From a virus, in IMG/VR virus record IMGVR_UViG_3300035682_000040, positions 1 through 59,924 of that record: a stretch of DNA of 59,924 nt; one strand, given 5' to 3'. Positions within the stretch are counted from its first letter, which is position 1. Every line of letters begins with the position of its first letter. The position numbers were made by a program, and so were the translations under genes. Positions 58,163-59,924 of the stretch are shown piece by piece. The notes beneath the pieces were generated by a model. That model was not told the origin of the DNA. It made no database searches and saw only the letters and a program-made list of their open reading frames with translations.

Positions 58163-59924
58163 ATGGCAACTCAAAAAAGATTTATAGCTAAGAATGGATT
58201 AGATAATAATGGACTATCCATCACAAATGTGGCTGATCCAACCAATGCACAAGATGTAGCTACTAAGGCTTTTGTATTGGCTAGTGCTTCCGCAAGTGGT
58301 GTAAGTTCGGTCAATACCAGAACTGGTGCGGTAACTTTAACTTCTTCTGATGTTGGATTAGGTAGTGCTAATAATACTTCAGATGCAAGTAAGCCCATAT
58401 CGACAGCCACACAAACTGCTTTAGACTTAAAAGCATCATTGGCAAGCCCGACATTAAGTAACCCGACCTACACAGGCACACTCACAGGCTCCACAGGCAT
58501 ACTTAATATTGGCTCAGGTCAAGTCTATAAAGATGGTTCCGGCAAGGTAGGTATCAACGTAGTTCCTGTTGCTGGAACTAACGCAAAATTACAAATAACA
58601 GGGCTTGCAACAAATGCCACAACACTTGCTACAGCATATTCAAATGCGTCTTTGGTTGTAGTTCCAAAATCCACTTCAGGGTATTCACTTGCCATTGCTT
58701 CAGGAACTGGTGATTTACCACAGTTGCAAGTTAGCGCAAATGGCGCAGCTTCTGGGGATTTATTGATCCAACCTTATGGCGGCAACGTGGGGATTGGGAC
58801 TGCTAGTCCTGTAACTTCACTGACTGTACAAGCAGGGTCTGGTACTGGCATTAAAGTATATGACGCATCTGCAGGTGTTGGTGGTACGTGGGCTTGTATT
58901 GAATCTATTGGTAGTAGGGGTGATGGCAACGGGTCATTTGGTGGTAGATTTGGCGCAGGAAGTAGAAGAACTGATGGAACAGCAATAGCAACTGGAAGTG
59001 CTTTAGGAACATATGCTTTTGGTGGTCAATGGGGAACAGGAACTACATATAACCAAACTAACTTTCTTTATACCGCTGCTGTAGTTGGTATTTCAGAGGG
59101 TTCGTTTACTTCCGCAACTGCAATGCCAACTGCTTTGGTTTTTAGAACCGGAAGCACTGGTGCATCATTACAATCTATAAATGTAGACTACGGCACAGAA
59201 CGCATGCGCATCACCTCCGCAGGTGGCGTATCTTTCGGTTCATCAGGTACAGCGTATGGTACATCTGGTCAAGTATTAACATCGGCAGGTAACGCAGCAC
59301 CAACTTGGACAACTCCTACAACAGGTACGGTAACAGGAGTTACGGGTACAGCCCCAGTAGTATCCTCTGGAGGCACAGCTCCTGCAATTAGTATGAGCGC
59401 AGCTTCAAGTGCTGTTAATGGGTATATGACAGGCGTATACGCTACTAAACTGGATGGTATAGCTACTGGAGCAACAGCAAATACAGGCACAGTAACTTCT
59501 GTAGCAACAAGTGGAAATGTAAGTGGGATAACTCTAACTGGGGGTACAATTACAGGAAGTGGAACAATCACACTTGGTGGCGCAATAGGTACCCTTAACC
59601 AAAATACTACTGGTTCATCAGGTTCCTGCACAGGCAACGCTGCTACGGCTACAACTGCTACTTCTGCTACTTACCTTAATTCATCAAATTATATTTCAAG
59701 GGCAGGGAGTAGTGGTAACGCTAACACAGATTTCCAAAACACACCAGCTGGCTCTGTACGACACAATGGAGATGATGCAAATCTTACAAATGGACCTGGA
59801 AATACTTGGTGGTTTTATAATAATTATAGACATTCCAATGGAAGTAATTATTGGGGCACTCAGGTGGCTTGGGGTTGGGAAGATAATGCTAATAGACTAG
59901 CTACTAGAAACGTATCGGGCGGAG
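58163..59924 (+). CDS. Tail fibre protein 2, N-terminal part (continues at 1-1164)
   Basis: Start of the second tail fibre, running off the window end; with 1-1164 it is 932 residues. The N-terminus resembles that of fibre 1. A VSSVNTRTGAVTLTSSDVGL module follows, then long Gly/Thr/Ser shafts with KVGI and GNVGIGTASP units that occur in fibre and intramolecular-chaperone proteins, and GSSGSCTGNAATATTATSAT repeats close to the join. Bases 59798-59924 duplicate 1-127. Confidence 0.88.
   Translation, partial: MATQKRFIAKNGLDNNGLSITNVADPTNAQDVATKAFVLASASASGVSSVNTRTGAVTLTSSDVGLGSANNTSDASKPISTATQTALDLKASLASPTLSNPTYTGTLTGSTGILNIGSGQVYKDGSGKVGINVVPVAGTNAKLQITGLATNATTLATAYSNASLVVVPKSTSGYSLAIASGTGDLPQLQVSANGAASGDLLIQPYGGNVGIGTASPVTSLTVQAGSGTGIKVYDASAGVGGTWACIESIGSRGDGNGSFGGRFGAGSRRTDGTAIATGSALGTYAFGGQWGTGTTYNQTNFLYTAAVVGISEGSFTSATAMPTALVFRTGSTGASLQSINVDYGTERMRITSAGGVSFGSSGTAYGTSGQVLTSAGNAAPTWTTPTTGTVTGVTGTAPVVSSGGTAPAISMSAASSAVNGYMTGVYATKLDGIATGATANTGTVTSVATSGNVSGITLTGGTITGSGTITLGGAIGTLNQNTTGSSGSCTGNAATATTATSATYLNSSNYISRAGSSGNANTDFQNTPAGSVRHNGDDANLTNGPGNTWWFYNNYRHSNGSNYWGTQVAWGWEDNANRLATRNVSGG
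59798..59924. repeat. Terminal direct repeat, right copy (assembly overlap)
   Basis: Exact copy of bases 1-127; see the left copy. Shows that the sequence is a closed circle or circularly permuted. Confidence 0.95.

Overview
The window is one complete, circularised tailed-phage genome. The first 127 bases recur exactly as the last 127 (1-127 = 59798-59924), so the molecule is about 59,797 bp and the ends were cut inside a tail-fibre gene that is whole once the ends are joined. The DNA is AT-rich, has no tRNA, CRISPR array, integrase or recognisable CI-type repressor, and carries a lambda-like non-contractile tail tip (M-L-K-I-J order) and a transglycosylase endolysin. This points to a siphovirus (Caudoviricetes) of a Gram-negative bacterium, probably lytic, probably assembled from a metagenome; the host cannot be named from sequence alone.

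Layout. Plus strand 47.1 kb through the junction to 19.0 kb: dCTP deaminase, small membrane protein and lysozyme, terminase small and large subunits, an exported HNH protein, portal, scaffold, major capsid, head/fibre proteins, two long tail fibres, a 3TM holin, neck proteins, tail terminator, tail tube, G/GT chaperones with a -1 frameshift, tape measure, then M, L, K, I, J. Minus strand 46.6 to 19.0 kb (except a short plus-strand pair at 44.7-45.2 kb): a dense cluster of small unknown genes (39.6-46.6 kb), then replication and recombination (AlpA-like HTH, prim-pol/helicase, ATP ligase, Sak4-like ATPase, DUF669 SSB, Cas4-like nuclease, DEAH helicase), then a 7-deazaguanine DNA-modification operon (queE, queC, membrane hydrolase, queF-like, queD, PRTase-folE fusion, dpdA), then a sliding-clamp-like protein, family B DNA polymerase, a PD-(D/E)XK nuclease and thyX. 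Two hairpins at 18.99-19.04 kb separate the converging transcription units.

How it works together. The que/folE/dpdA genes form a complete route from GTP to a 7-deazaguanine base and its exchange into DNA, so the phage genome is probably modified and protected from restriction. The QueF-like protein lacks the NADPH-binding signature of true QueF, which makes an archaeosine-type product (dG+) or unreduced dPreQ0 more likely than preQ1. FolE is fused to a guanine/xanthine-PRTase-like domain, which could recycle the guanine that DpdA releases. Dcd and ThyX feed dTMP synthesis. Minus-strand operons start at sigma70-type promoters that nearly all carry the same 12-bp partial dyad (consensus TTRCAAGYGTTA) over the -35 box, often in pairs. 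At least a dozen related sites lie almost exclusively in intergenic control regions, suggesting one regulator for the whole phage programme.

Gene-less stretches over 300 bp are 44246-44705 (iteron-like repeats, candidate origin/control region) and 46578-47095 (three GCAC-N7-GTGC dyads inside a 25-bp direct repeat). A smaller gap at 39383-39578 contains nested helices that look like a structured RNA.
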